8,415 nucleotides of DNA from assembly GCA_036003365.1 (NCBI GenBank), contig DASYSL010000012.1, positions 1 to 8,415 of the forward strand, read 5' to 3'. Source of the stretch: DASYSL01 sp036003365. Its GTDB lineage: Bacteria; Eisenbacteria; RBG-16-71-46; DASYSL01. Positions 1-6,527 of this stretch are shown here, one piece after another. Position 1 is the first letter of the stretch; each line of letters starts with the position of its first letter. Position numbers and translations under genes: made by a program. The notes under the pieces are model-generated. The model ran no database searches, was not told the origin of the DNA, and worked only from the letters and a program-made list of their open reading frames with translations.

Positions 1-266
1 GCACAGATCGGCGTGGGAGCGCACGATGTCCCCGGCGCTGGCGAGCAAGAAAGGATGTGCGTGGCCGAATTGGTCGGACATAGACGCATCGATACCATCA
101 CGATGCTCCCTGCGGGATTCTGCACAGCGAACTGGAAGTGAACCTGGAGCGGGCTCGTGCTCACGGTGTCGCACGCCAAGAGGATTGCGTTCGGAGGGGC
201 TGCTTGGCTCCGAGCCGGAGCAAAGGTGATCGCAAGAAGAATGAGAAGGAGTAAGGCAGGACGCAT
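1..266 (-). CDS. Secreted protein of unknown function, N-terminal 88 residues only (cut by left edge)
   Basis: The frame opens at ATG 266 and stays free of stops to the window edge, so the C-terminal part is missing. The first 20-odd residues form a classical Sec signal peptide: MRPALLLLILLAITFAPARS, with a likely cleavage site in the stretch S-Q-A-A that follows. The mature part begins with an apparent beta-strand-rich segment (ILLACDTVSTSPLQVHFQF) and contains five cysteines in the visible part (C32, C66, C79, C85 and C92 by approximate count), which suggests disulfides in an extracytoplasmic protein. A strong GGAGG lies 5 bp before the ATG. It is separated by 56 bp from the stop of the upstream gene on the same strand, so it may be the tail of that operon or have its own promoter. 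I do not recognise the family, and the visible portion is too short for a functional call. Confidence 0.72.
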   Translation of the reverse strand, partial: MRPALLLLILLAITFAPARSQAAPPNAILLACDTVSTSPLQVHFQFAVQNPAGSIVMVSMRLCPTNSATHILSCSPAPGTSCAPTPIC

Positions 267-271
267 GGGCG

Positions 272-276
272 CCTCC
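272..276 (-). promoter_or_regulatory. Ribosome binding site (GGAGG) for the left-edge secreted protein
   Basis: On the minus strand GGAGG sits 5 bp upstream of ATG 266. It fixes the start of an open frame that has no stop inside the window and would be easily overlooked. Confidence 0.7.
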
Positions 277-322
277 TCGAGTTGGGAGCGCTATCCAGTC
301 TAGTCCCGCCGATTTGGGGTGT

Positions 323-796
323 CTAGAGCTTCTGCTGCTTGGCTTCCGCCACCATTTCCTTGGCGCGTCCCGGGCTCTTCGGGCAGTTGGGATCGTTGAT
401 GCGGCACTCGGCGACGTTCCATCCGCAGCCGCAGCCGCACTCTTCGAGGTGCGACTTGTGATAGAGCCAGCGCAGCTGGCCAGGCGTGAGGCTTGCGGTG
501 TCGAAGCCGGGCAGATCGGCGGCGGTGATGGCCGCCGGCGGGGTATTGCGAGGGCGCGGGCGAATGATCTGAACGCTGTCGGGGACCAGCGAATCCGGCG
601 CGGCAGCCGTGGCATTGCCGCCGCTCGGGGTGCGCGGCGTCAGGTGGAATGCGAACCAGCCGCCGCCGAGCGCGAGCCCGGCAAGGACGAACGCGAAGAT
701 GATCGCGGGCGTGCGCGAGCGCGGCGCCGCAATGGGCGGCTCGGGATCGATGGGCGCATCCGAAGAAGGGGGCGTGCCCGGGTACTCGTCACTCAC
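323..796 (-). CDS. Small membrane-anchored protein with Cys-rich CxCxC tail
   Basis: This 157-residue protein has three parts: a Pro/Asp-rich cytoplasmic N-terminus (1-28), one hydrophobic helix (about 31-51), and a Pro-rich linker leading to a compact C-terminal domain. That domain carries H113, H116 and then C120-x-C122-x-C124-x6-C131-x6-C138, ending in a basic/acidic helix. With positive charge before the helix, the Cys cluster most likely faces the periplasm. The pattern resembles metal-binding or thiol-redox segments, but I cannot assign a named family. The start is GTG 796: an in-frame TGA lies two codons upstream and no later in-frame start exists before the membrane helix. The best SD (GGAG) is about 11 bp away, a weak spacing. 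It lies 39 bp after the ferredoxin gene on the same strand, so it is probably co-transcribed. In Campylobacter p19-type iron loci the distal genes are thioredoxin-like; a thiol or metal role here is inference. Confidence 0.75.
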   Translation of the reverse strand: MSDEYPGTPPSSDAPIDPEPPIAAPRSRTPAIIFAFVLAGLALGGGWFAFHLTPRTPSGGNATAAAPDSLVPDSVQIIRPRPRNTPPAAITAADLPGFDTASLTPGQLRWLYHKSHLEECGCGCGWNVAECRINDPNCPKSPGRAKEMVAEAKQQKL

Positions 797-835
797 AGTT
801 CAGGAAACTCCGAGGCTCTGGCGGGCGATCGGGAA

Positions 836-1096
836 TCAGGTCTGCTCGGCCTTCTTCTTGATGAAGAAGTCGGCGTTCTTCTGGATCTGATGCTGCTGCT
901 CCGGCGGCACCTCGTCGGATGGATAAATGGCGTTCACCGGACACACCGGCTGGCAGGCGCCGCAGTCGATACAAATGTCGGGATCGATGTAGTACTGCTT
1001 CTCCGCGTCGGTGCTCTCGATGCAGTCGACCGGACACTCCTGCACGCAGGTCTGGTCCTTGAGGTCGATGCAGGCATCGGTGATGACGTAAGCCAT
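836..1096 (-). CDS. fdxA: 7Fe-type ferredoxin (one 3Fe-4S and one 4Fe-4S cluster)
   Basis: An 86-residue soluble electron carrier. The N-terminus MAYVITDACIDLKDQTC matches the FdxA/Azotobacter FdI family. By alignment with FdI, C9, C17 and C52 would hold the 3Fe-4S cluster, and C21, C42, C45 and C48 the 4Fe-4S cluster. C25 corresponds to the non-ligand Cys24 of FdI. The second non-ligand Cys of FdI (Cys11) is Leu here, as in actinobacterial FdxA-like proteins. The acidic EVPPEQ helix after the clusters is also typical; the long C-terminal extension of FdI is absent. GGAGG sits 4 bp before the ATG. The gene follows the ABC ATPase-DtxR gene by 85 bp with no convincing terminator between. Its partner is unknown; delivering electrons for iron reduction or Fe-S metabolism would fit the neighbours but is inference. 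Confidence 0.93.
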   Translation of the reverse strand: MAYVITDACIDLKDQTCVQECPVDCIESTDAEKQYYIDPDICIDCGACQPVCPVNAIYPSDEVPPEQQHQIQKNADFFIKKKAEQT

Positions 1097-1100
1097 TCCA

Positions 1101-1105
1101 CCTCC
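1101..1105 (-). promoter_or_regulatory. Ribosome binding site (GGAGG) of the ferredoxin gene
   Basis: GGAGG reads on the minus strand, 4 bp upstream of ATG 1096. It supports the short FdxA-like N-terminus over longer alternatives. Confidence 0.7.
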
Positions 1106-1181
1106 AAAGTCTCTCTGTTGCGCGAGGAATCTCGTGGACCCTCGCCTCTCGCGAGCAGGATAAAGGCTCGGCCGCCTTCAC

Positions 1182-2300
1182 TCAAGCCGAGACCCGTTCT
1201 CCGCTCGGCGGGCAGCAGTCCCCCGCCGGAATCTTCTTGCCGTGCGGGCAGCTCGCCGGGTGCTGCAGGAAGGCGCAGATAGCGTCGGCCACGCTCTCGT
1301 CGAGCACGTGCTCGAGGCGGCATGCCGTCGCCTCGACCTCGGGGTCGGCCAGGTGGAGCGTGCCCGCCATGAGGCATTCGGCGAGACGGTGGCGGCGCAC
1401 CAGGTCGCGCGCGCGCTCCAGGCCACGATCGGTGAAATGGAGAGCCTCGCCGTTCTTGGTCGCGAGCCCTTCCTCGACGAGCGCTTCGACCACCGGCTCG
1501 GGATGAAGCAGATCCGGCAGCCGGATGTCGCGATAGAAGAGCGGCTGGCCCTGCTCGTCCAGATACCACATGTGCTCGAGGAAGTGATCGAAGCGCACCG
1601 CCATCTCGCCGGCGGCGAGCGGCATGTCGACGAGCTTGCCGTGGTCGAGAACGATGCGACGGTCGGCCAGACGGCCGACGTGCGCGGCGTGCGTGACCAC
1701 GATGAGCGTGTGTCCGGCGCGGTGCAACTCGGAGAAGATCTCGAGCACGCGGCGCTCGTTCTCGGCGTCGAGATTGCCCGTGGGCTCGTCGGCCAGGATG
1801 AGCCGCGGATGATTGATGAGCGCGCGCGCGATGCACACGCGCTGCTGCTCGCCGCCCGAGAGCTGCGAGGGCCGGCGCTCGAGGAAGTCGCCGAGACCCA
1901 CCCGAGCCAGTGCCTCGGCGGCTTCGCGCTCGTCGGCCATCGAGTGGTAGTGCTGGGCGACCATCACGTTCTCGAGCGCCGTGAGATAAGGCAGCAAGTG
2001 AAATTGCTGGAACACGAGCCCGACCTGGTCGCGGCGATAGCGCGTGAGGCCGTCGTCATCGAGCGTGGTCAGCTCGGTCCCGCCCACGGTCACGCGCCCT
2101 TGGTCGGCGCGGTCGAGCCCGCCGAGCAAGTTGAGAAGCGTCGTCTTGCCGGAGCCGCTCGGGCCCATGACGGCGAGCCACTCGCCGGGGCTCACGTCGA
2201 GGCTCACGCGATCGAGCGCGGTCACCGAGCCGTAGCGCTTGGTCGCGCCATCGAGACGGACGATCGGCTGACCTTCGGCCTGGGGGATCGGACGGTCCAC
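1182..2300 (-). CDS. ABC transporter ATPase fused to a DtxR/MntR-like metal-sensing domain
   Basis: 372 residues. Residues 1-225 are a MacB/LolD-type ATPase: Walker A GPSGSGKT at 46-53, Q-loop Q98, signature LSGGEQ at 147-152, Walker B LILADE ending at E172, D-loop NLD at 176-178 and H-loop H204. It would power the two FtsX-like permeases encoded just upstream. Residues about 231-365 resemble an iron-dependent repressor. A weak winged-helix segment (237-295) is followed by RHRLAE (H304, E308 = DtxR His79, Glu83) and by C327-R-L-E330-H331 (= DtxR Cys102, Glu105, His106). DtxR His98 is replaced by E323. The tail has CPHG (351-354) and C362-C363; the SH3-like domain of DtxR is absent. I chose GTG 2300 because it follows the permease stop by 4 bp and has GGAG 9 bp upstream; earlier in-frame starts lie inside the permease gene. 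Inference: a metal-responsive regulatory domain on the ATPase. No stop or frameshift separates the two parts. Confidence 0.9.
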   Translation of the reverse strand: MDRPIPQAEGQPIVRLDGATKRYGSVTALDRVSLDVSPGEWLAVMGPSGSGKTTLLNLLGGLDRADQGRVTVGGTELTTLDDDGLTRYRRDQVGLVFQQFHLLPYLTALENVMVAQHYHSMADEREAAEALARVGLGDFLERRPSQLSGGEQQRVCIARALINHPRLILADEPTGNLDAENERRVLEIFSELHRAGHTLIVVTHAAHVGRLADRRIVLDHGKLVDMPLAAGEMAVRFDHFLEHMWYLDEQGQPLFYRDIRLPDLLHPEPVVEALVEEGLATKNGEALHFTDRGLERARDLVRRHRLAECLMAGTLHLADPEVEATACRLEHVLDESVADAICAFLQHPASCPHGKKIPAGDCCPPSGERVSA

Positions 2301-2304
2301 GGCG

Positions 2305-3522
2305 CTATTCTCCACGAAGCGCACGCGCCGGGTCGAGTGCCAGCGCGTAACGCACGGGCGGCAGGCTCGAGACGAGCGTGACGAGAATGGCGAGCACGAG
2401 CGCTTCCGGCAGCACGCGCGCGAAGTCGATGCGGATCGCGGTGTGGAACACGCTGGCGCCCACGACTTGCGCGGCGAGAGCACCGAGCACGAAGCCCGCG
2501 AGCCCGCCCGCGATGCCGAGCACGCCCGCCTCGGTCAGGAAGAGCAGCACCACGTCGCCGCGCCGCGCGCCGAGCGACTTGAGGAGCGCGATCTCGCGCC
2601 GGCGCTCGAGCACCAGGTCGGTCAGCGTGCTCATGGTGCACAAGCTCGCGGTGACGAGCGCGAACACGGTGACCGCGGTGAGCAGCGCGCGCAGGCGGCC
2701 GAGCAATTCGCGCGCCGCACCGGTGAGGCGGCGCAGCGCATTCGCTTCGTAGTCGCCCCCCGCTAGCCAACCCTGCGCCAGTGCGGCATCGATGGCGGCC
2801 GGCGTTCCGTTGGCGCGCACGAGCACCACGCTCACGCGACCGGGCAGCGCGAGCAAGCGCTGCGCGGCGTCGAGCGGCGCGTAGACGACACCGTCTTCCG
2901 AGCCGCCGGACTGGAACACCGCGGCCACCTGCGCGTGCAGCGGCTCCCCGCCTTGGGCGAGCGGCCGCAGGAGAAGCGTGTCTCCGGCCGCCACCTGCAG
3001 GCGGCGTGCGGCATCGGAGCCGACGAAAAGGGGCACGCGCGCCGACGCCTGTGGGGCGCGCTGAAATGCCCACCCCGAGTAGAGGCGCTCGAGCCCGTCG
3101 AGATCGGTGCCCGCGACGATCACCGTCTCCCAGCGCATGGGGTTCGGCTGGGCGCGCCCACTTCCATATAAGCGAGGAAGAGCGGATTCGGCGCGCACCG
3201 CGCCGGCGGAGGTCGTCGTCGCGGCGGGCCAGGAGGCCGGAGGCACAGCGAAGGTCTCGCGCGAGTGCACCTCGCCCACGCGCACGTCGCGCAAGCCCGA
3301 TGCCGCCTCCTCGCTCTTCGGCCGCACCACGATGTTGGGCCCGTAGACGCGCAGCTCGCGCGACACCATGCGCTCGACGTCGCGCGACACGAGGAGCAGG
3401 CCCGACCCCACCGAAATGCCGATCGCCACGGCGCTGAGCGCGATCCACACGCGGTCGCGGCGTCGCCACAGCGAACCCCACACCATGCGGAAGAAGATGC
3501 GGTCGCGCGGCGAGAACGTCAT
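2305..3522 (-). CDS. FtsX/MacB-like ABC transporter permease (second of pair)
   Basis: A 405-residue inner-membrane permease with the four-helix FtsX plan: TM1 at about 25-45, a large periplasmic domain at about 47-278, then TM2 (about 280-302), TM3 (about 333-356) and TM4 (about 373-390). Between TM2 and TM3 lies the typical cytoplasmic coupling helix, ERRREIALLKSLGARRGDV, that contacts the ATPase. The C-terminus LDPARALRGE is also characteristic of MacB/FtsX permeases. Its ATG (3522) overlaps the upstream permease stop as ATGA, so translation is probably coupled, and the ATPase gene begins 4 bp after its stop. A pair of different FtsX-like permeases plus one ATPase, next to FTR1 and DUF2318, matches the p19-type iron transport loci of Campylobacter. 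The exact substrate and direction of the ABC part are unproven. Confidence 0.9.
   Translation of the reverse strand: MTFSPRDRIFFRMVWGSLWRRRDRVWIALSAVAIGISVGSGLLLVSRDVERMVSRELRVYGPNIVVRPKSEEAASGLRDVRVGEVHSRETFAVPPASWPAATTTSAGAVRAESALPRLYGSGRAQPNPMRWETVIVAGTDLDGLERLYSGWAFQRAPQASARVPLFVGSDAARRLQVAAGDTLLLRPLAQGGEPLHAQVAAVFQSGGSEDGVVYAPLDAAQRLLALPGRVSVVLVRANGTPAAIDAALAQGWLAGGDYEANALRRLTGAARELLGRLRALLTAVTVFALVTASLCTMSTLTDLVLERRREIALLKSLGARRGDVVLLFLTEAGVLGIAGGLAGFVLGALAAQVVGASVFHTAIRIDFARVLPEALVLAILVTLVSSLPPVRYALALDPARALRGE
2310..2313 (-). promoter_or_regulatory. Ribosome binding site (GGAG) deciding the ATPase GTG start
   Basis: GGAG, located inside the last codons of the permease gene on the minus strand, is 9 bp upstream of GTG 2300. 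It supports the 372-residue ATPase and argues against a longer N-terminus read from within the permease gene. Confidence 0.6.
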
Positions 3523-4820
3523 GGCTTGAGTGCCTGCGCGGGCGAGAGCTGGGCGGCGCGGCGAAACGGAGCCCACGAGCCCGCGGCCGCGACCATGCAC
3601 GCCACCAGGAGACCGAGCGGCAGGACGAGAGGATGGAACGGAACGTTGACGCCGAACGCCGCGCGCCCGGCGATCTGCGCCAAGAGGATGCCGAGCAAAC
3701 CGCCGATGAGCCCGCCCGCCAGGGCGATGACCAGGGCTTCGGAAACCAGGAAGCGCAGCACGGCGCCACGCGTGGCGCCGAGGGCGCGCGCCAGGGCGAT
3801 CTCGGGGGTGCGCTCGACCACGGATGCGGTCATCGTGCTCGTCACGCCGAGCGCCGCGCCGACGAGTGCGGCGAGCGAGAGCAGCAACATGAGCAGGTTG
3901 AGACGGTGCACGATGTTGCCTTCTGCTTCGACCATTTGCCGCACCGGCCGCGCCTCGACTCCCGGCAGCCCGCGATCCAGCTCGTAGGCGACGGACGTGA
4001 CGTAGGGCGTGCACGACCAGCGCTCGAACGCCTTGGGATCGCGGCTTTGGTCCGGCGCCGGCGGAAATCCCGGCTTGATGAGCGCGCTCACCATGACCAT
4101 GTCCACTTGATGAGGGCGGCCCAGCCAGCTCTGAAGCGCATCCAGGGGCACGTAGACCGATTCCTCTTCGATGCCTCCGGTCTCGAGAATGCCGGCGATC
4201 CGCAGGAGCGGGTGGACGCCGCCCCAGGTCGAATCGTTCAGGCTGCTCAGACGGATGGTTTGCCCGCTCTGGGCTCCGATTCTTTGGGCGAGATGCCGCC
4301 CAACCAAGCATTCGATGGGATCGCCATCCGGATCCTCGCGCGGATAACGCCCGGTCACTTTCCACCAGGGCGCGACTGTCGTCATGCCGGCGACGAAAGG
4401 AAACCCGCTCGGCGTCTTGAGCTCTCTTCGAAACCAGGTCCCCACGACGCTGGCCGAAACAGCTTCCTCTTTGGCCGCTCCGACTTCGGAGAGCACCGCC
4501 AGCTCGGGCGCATAGCCGAGAATGTTGTTGCGCCAAAACGTCTCGTGGATGCGGTAGAGCGATGTATCGGCGATCGAGCCGGTGCGAATCGGCGGGCGAT
4601 AATCGGTGCCCGCAAGCTCGACGCCCATCGAGCCGCCTTCGGGCACGAGCACGATGTTGGCGCCGTAGGCGCGTAGCGAGCGCGCCAACCGGTCGCCGAG
4701 CACCAGCGATACGCCGGCGAAGGCGACCGCGACCGACGTGCCCATGGCCACCGACAGGATGCCCAGAGCGACGCGGCCGCGCCGGACGCGAAGCGACCGA
4801 CTGAGGAGACGGAAGAACAT
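3519..4820 (-). CDS. FtsX/MacB-like ABC transporter permease (first of pair)
   Basis: A 433-residue permease. TM1 spans about 16-40 and the periplasmic domain about 42-305. TM2 (about 308-328), the coupling segment ERTPEIALARALGATRGAV, TM3 (about 360-385) and TM4 (about 398-420) follow, and the C-terminus is LSPAQALKP. It pairs with the next gene to form a probable heterodimeric membrane unit for the shared ATPase. The ATG at 4820 lies 3 bp after the FTR1-DUF2318 stop with only a weak SD, which suggests translation coupled to that gene. The periplasmic domain is moderately diverged from its partner, so the two subunits are not recent duplicates. In p19-type systems the homologous permeases (Cj1661/Cj1662-like) are linked to iron uptake; this role comes from the neighbourhood and not from a residue signature. 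Confidence 0.91.
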   Translation of the reverse strand: MFFRLLSRSLRVRRGRVALGILSVAMGTSVAVAFAGVSLVLGDRLARSLRAYGANIVLVPEGGSMGVELAGTDYRPPIRTGSIADTSLYRIHETFWRNNILGYAPELAVLSEVGAAKEEAVSASVVGTWFRRELKTPSGFPFVAGMTTVAPWWKVTGRYPREDPDGDPIECLVGRHLAQRIGAQSGQTIRLSSLNDSTWGGVHPLLRIAGILETGGIEEESVYVPLDALQSWLGRPHQVDMVMVSALIKPGFPPAPDQSRDPKAFERWSCTPYVTSVAYELDRGLPGVEARPVRQMVEAEGNIVHRLNLLMLLLSLAALVGAALGVTSTMTASVVERTPEIALARALGATRGAVLRFLVSEALVIALAGGLIGGLLGILLAQIAGRAAFGVNVPFHPLVLPLGLLVACMVAAAGSWAPFRRAAQLSPAQALKP

Positions 4821-4823
4821 CGT

Positions 4824-6095
4824 CTACTTCATCGCCGCGAAGCGCTTCTCGCCCTTGGCGAGCTCGGCTTGGCGAATGATGAGGTTGGCGCCCTCGACCG
4901 ACGACGCCAGCGGCACTGGATTACAGCCGCCCGTGCGCCCCAGCGTGGCGAGGTTGATGGGGGCCGTGCAATTGCGGCAGGTCATACCACCGGTTTCCTC
5001 GTAGTAACCCTTGTCGCCGCAGATCTCGCAGGCGTCGAAGCAGGTGACGTAATCGCCAGCCGGGCGCTTGATGGCGAAGAAGCGCACGCCGTGGCCATCG
5101 AGATCGGCGCGATAGAAGTGCGCGTGACCGTCGCCGAGCGCGGCCGTGGGGAGGAGCACGGTGCCTTCTTGCAGCGTGACCGGCGCGCCCTCGGCCTGCG
5201 CCGGAATCTGTGCCTGGGTCAAGAACCCGGTCGCCAAGATGAGAATGACGGTGGTGGCCGCCACGGCCGTGGCGCGGCGCGCCCAGCGCTCACGCTGCTC
5301 GCGCGCCATGCGGCGGCGGCGCTCGGCGGGATTCTCCTCGGCGGGAGCCGCCGGCTCGCTCGCGCGCGCCGCACCCCGCTTGCCGACCAGGAAGAGCACG
5401 AGCAGGACCGCCACCGCGAAGACGAGTGAGTCGTAGCGCACCAGCGGCCCCACCAGCGCCATCGATGTCTTGCTCGCCGGCAGATAACCGGCCTCGGCGA
5501 ACTCGTGATACGCGCCCACCACGAGCTGGGCGGCGAGCACGATGAGGATGGTCGTGGTCACGGCGAAGAAGCGCTTGAGGTCGACGCGCACCGTGCCGCG
5601 CAAGAGCAAGTAGCCGAAGGTGCCCGCGACCGCGAGGCCGAGCACCGCGCCGAGCAGGCGCGCGAGCCCCGCCGTGTTGAACGAGATGGCAACCAGGAAG
5701 AGCACGGTCTCGAGCCCCTCGCGAGCCACGAGGAGGGCGGCGAACAGGAACACGCCCCACCCTGCCGCACCCGACGAGCCACCCTGGAAGCGCGAGAGTC
5801 CGCTCTCGATCTCCTTCTTCATCGACTTACCGGCGTGCTGCATCCAGAGGACGAGCGAGATGACGCACACGGCACCCGCGAGCAGCGCCCAGGCTTCGAC
5901 CGTCTCGGAGACCGTGTTGATGTTGGGCACCGAGAACGCGGCGATGACCGACAACACGATGGCGGTGGCCACGCCGCCGTACACCCAGGGCGCCAGCCTC
6001 TCCTGCCCGCTTCGCCTGAGATACGCGATCACGATGGCCACCACCAGGGCGGCCTCCACGCCTTCGCGCGTGACGATGACCAGGGACTCGAACAT
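4824..6095 (-). CDS. FTR1-family iron permease fused to a DUF2318 (Cys-rich, Fe-S-like) domain
   Basis: 423 residues. The N-terminal part is an FTR1/EfeU-type permease with about seven helices (roughly 5-25, 37-56, 67-86, 113-135, 141-163, 175-197, 219-237). It carries the two iron-handling REGxE motifs, REGVE at 10-14 and REGLE at 125-129. A very basic cytoplasmic linker (about 240-274) leads to an extra helix (275-293), which puts the C-terminal domain in the periplasm. That domain is DUF2318: an HAHFY motif at 324-328, then C352-x3-C356-x2-C359, C373-x2-C376 and GGC391NP. FTR1 proteins move iron across the membrane; DUF2318 proteins are encoded next to them in p19-type loci, often as separate genes. 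ATG 6095 is preceded by AGGAGAGG that overlaps the repressor stop, so the gene is co-transcribed with the ArsR gene 12 bp upstream. The three bases after its TAG lead directly into the first permease. Confidence 0.95.
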   Translation of the reverse strand: MFESLVIVTREGVEAALVVAIVIAYLRRSGQERLAPWVYGGVATAIVLSVIAAFSVPNINTVSETVEAWALLAGAVCVISLVLWMQHAGKSMKKEIESGLSRFQGGSSGAAGWGVFLFAALLVAREGLETVLFLVAISFNTAGLARLLGAVLGLAVAGTFGYLLLRGTVRVDLKRFFAVTTTILIVLAAQLVVGAYHEFAEAGYLPASKTSMALVGPLVRYDSLVFAVAVLLVLFLVGKRGAARASEPAAPAEENPAERRRRMAREQRERWARRATAVAATTVILILATGFLTQAQIPAQAEGAPVTLQEGTVLLPTAALGDGHAHFYRADLDGHGVRFFAIKRPAGDYVTCFDACEICGDKGYYEETGGMTCRNCTAPINLATLGRTGGCNPVPLASSVEGANLIIRQAELAKGEKRFAAMK

Positions 6096-6107
6096 CGCTC
6101 GCCTCTC

Positions 6108-6491
6108 CTAGCGGCCGTCGCCGCGGGCGCGGCGCATGCCTTCGCGGAACAGGACGCGGACGTGCGCGTCATCGAGCCGGTAATACGTGGACTTGCCGGC
6201 GCGCCGCGGGCTCACGAGATCGAGATCGCGCAGCACACGCAGCTGGTGCGAGATGACCGACGACGAGGTGCCGAGCAAGCGGGCGAGGTCGCCCACGCAC
6301 AGCTCCTCGACCGAGAGCGCCAGCACCACCTTGGCGCGCGTGGGATCTCCGAGGGCGCGGAAGGTGCGCGCCATGCGGCGTACCGCCCCGTCTCCGGCCA
6401 GCGCGGCGCGCGCGCGGCGGGCGCGCTCGCCATCCAGGAATTCCGGGCGCGAAGCACGACGCTGCATCGATCTCTCTTTGGGTGTGGCCAT
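6108..6491 (-). CDS. ArsR/SmtB-family winged-helix repressor
   Basis: 127 residues, first gene of the transport operon and a likely autorepressor. The core is typical ArsR: RALGDPTRAKVVLAL (45-59), ELCVGDLA (63-70), and recognition helix SSVISHQLRVLRDLDLV (77-93), followed by the wing AGKSTYYRLDD. The metal sites are odd. In the alpha-5 site of SmtB/CzrA sensors (D-x-H-x10-H-x2-H/E) only D108 and H110 remain; the second pair is R121 and G124. The alpha-3 Cys pair of CadC/ArsR is reduced to a single C65. The signal may therefore be different from Zn, or be bound elsewhere. I chose ATG 6491 because GGAG lies 6 bp upstream; an extended TTG start at 6542 would place the operator inside the coding region. 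A basic 30-residue N-terminal tail precedes the fold. Confidence 0.92.
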   Translation of the reverse strand: MATPKERSMQRRASRPEFLDGERARRARAALAGDGAVRRMARTFRALGDPTRAKVVLALSVEELCVGDLARLLGTSSSVISHQLRVLRDLDLVSPRRAGKSTYYRLDDAHVRVLFREGMRRARGDGR

Positions 6492-6497
6492 CGGGAT

Positions 6498-6501
6498 CTC
6501 C
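6498..6501 (-). promoter_or_regulatory. Ribosome binding site (GGAG) deciding the repressor start
   Basis: GGAG on the minus strand is 6 bp upstream of ATG 6491. It favours this start over the in-frame TTG at 6542, which directly abuts and overlaps the operator palindrome. Confidence 0.6.
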
Positions 6502-6527
6502 GGGGGAGCGCGGATCTGTCTGACATG

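Noticed and set aside
26..229. 67-codon plus-strand frame at the left edge
   Set aside because: It lies antisense to the signal-peptide-bearing open-ended gene, which has a strong SD; the plus-strand frame has none.
1122..1145. Inverted repeat GCGAGG-N12-CCTCGC between the ATPase and ferredoxin genes, as a terminator
   Set aside because: The stem is only 6 bp with a 12-base loop and no T-run follows; such pairs are common by chance in GC-rich DNA.
314..1282. Long plus-strand open frame antisense to the ferredoxin and CxCxC protein genes
   Set aside because: It is an Arg/Ala/Gly-rich shadow frame of the kind expected opposite GC-rich genes; it has no domain, and the minus-strand proteins are clearly real.
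1242..2381. 379-codon plus-strand open frame opposite the ABC ATPase
   Set aside because: Its composition (His, Glu, Ala, Arg repeats) mirrors the antisense of a GC-rich gene and shows no recognisable motif.
2222..3769. 515-codon minus-strand frame across both permease genes
   Set aside because: It is the +1 shadow of the permeases, with very Arg-rich sequence; the true frames have clear FtsX topology.
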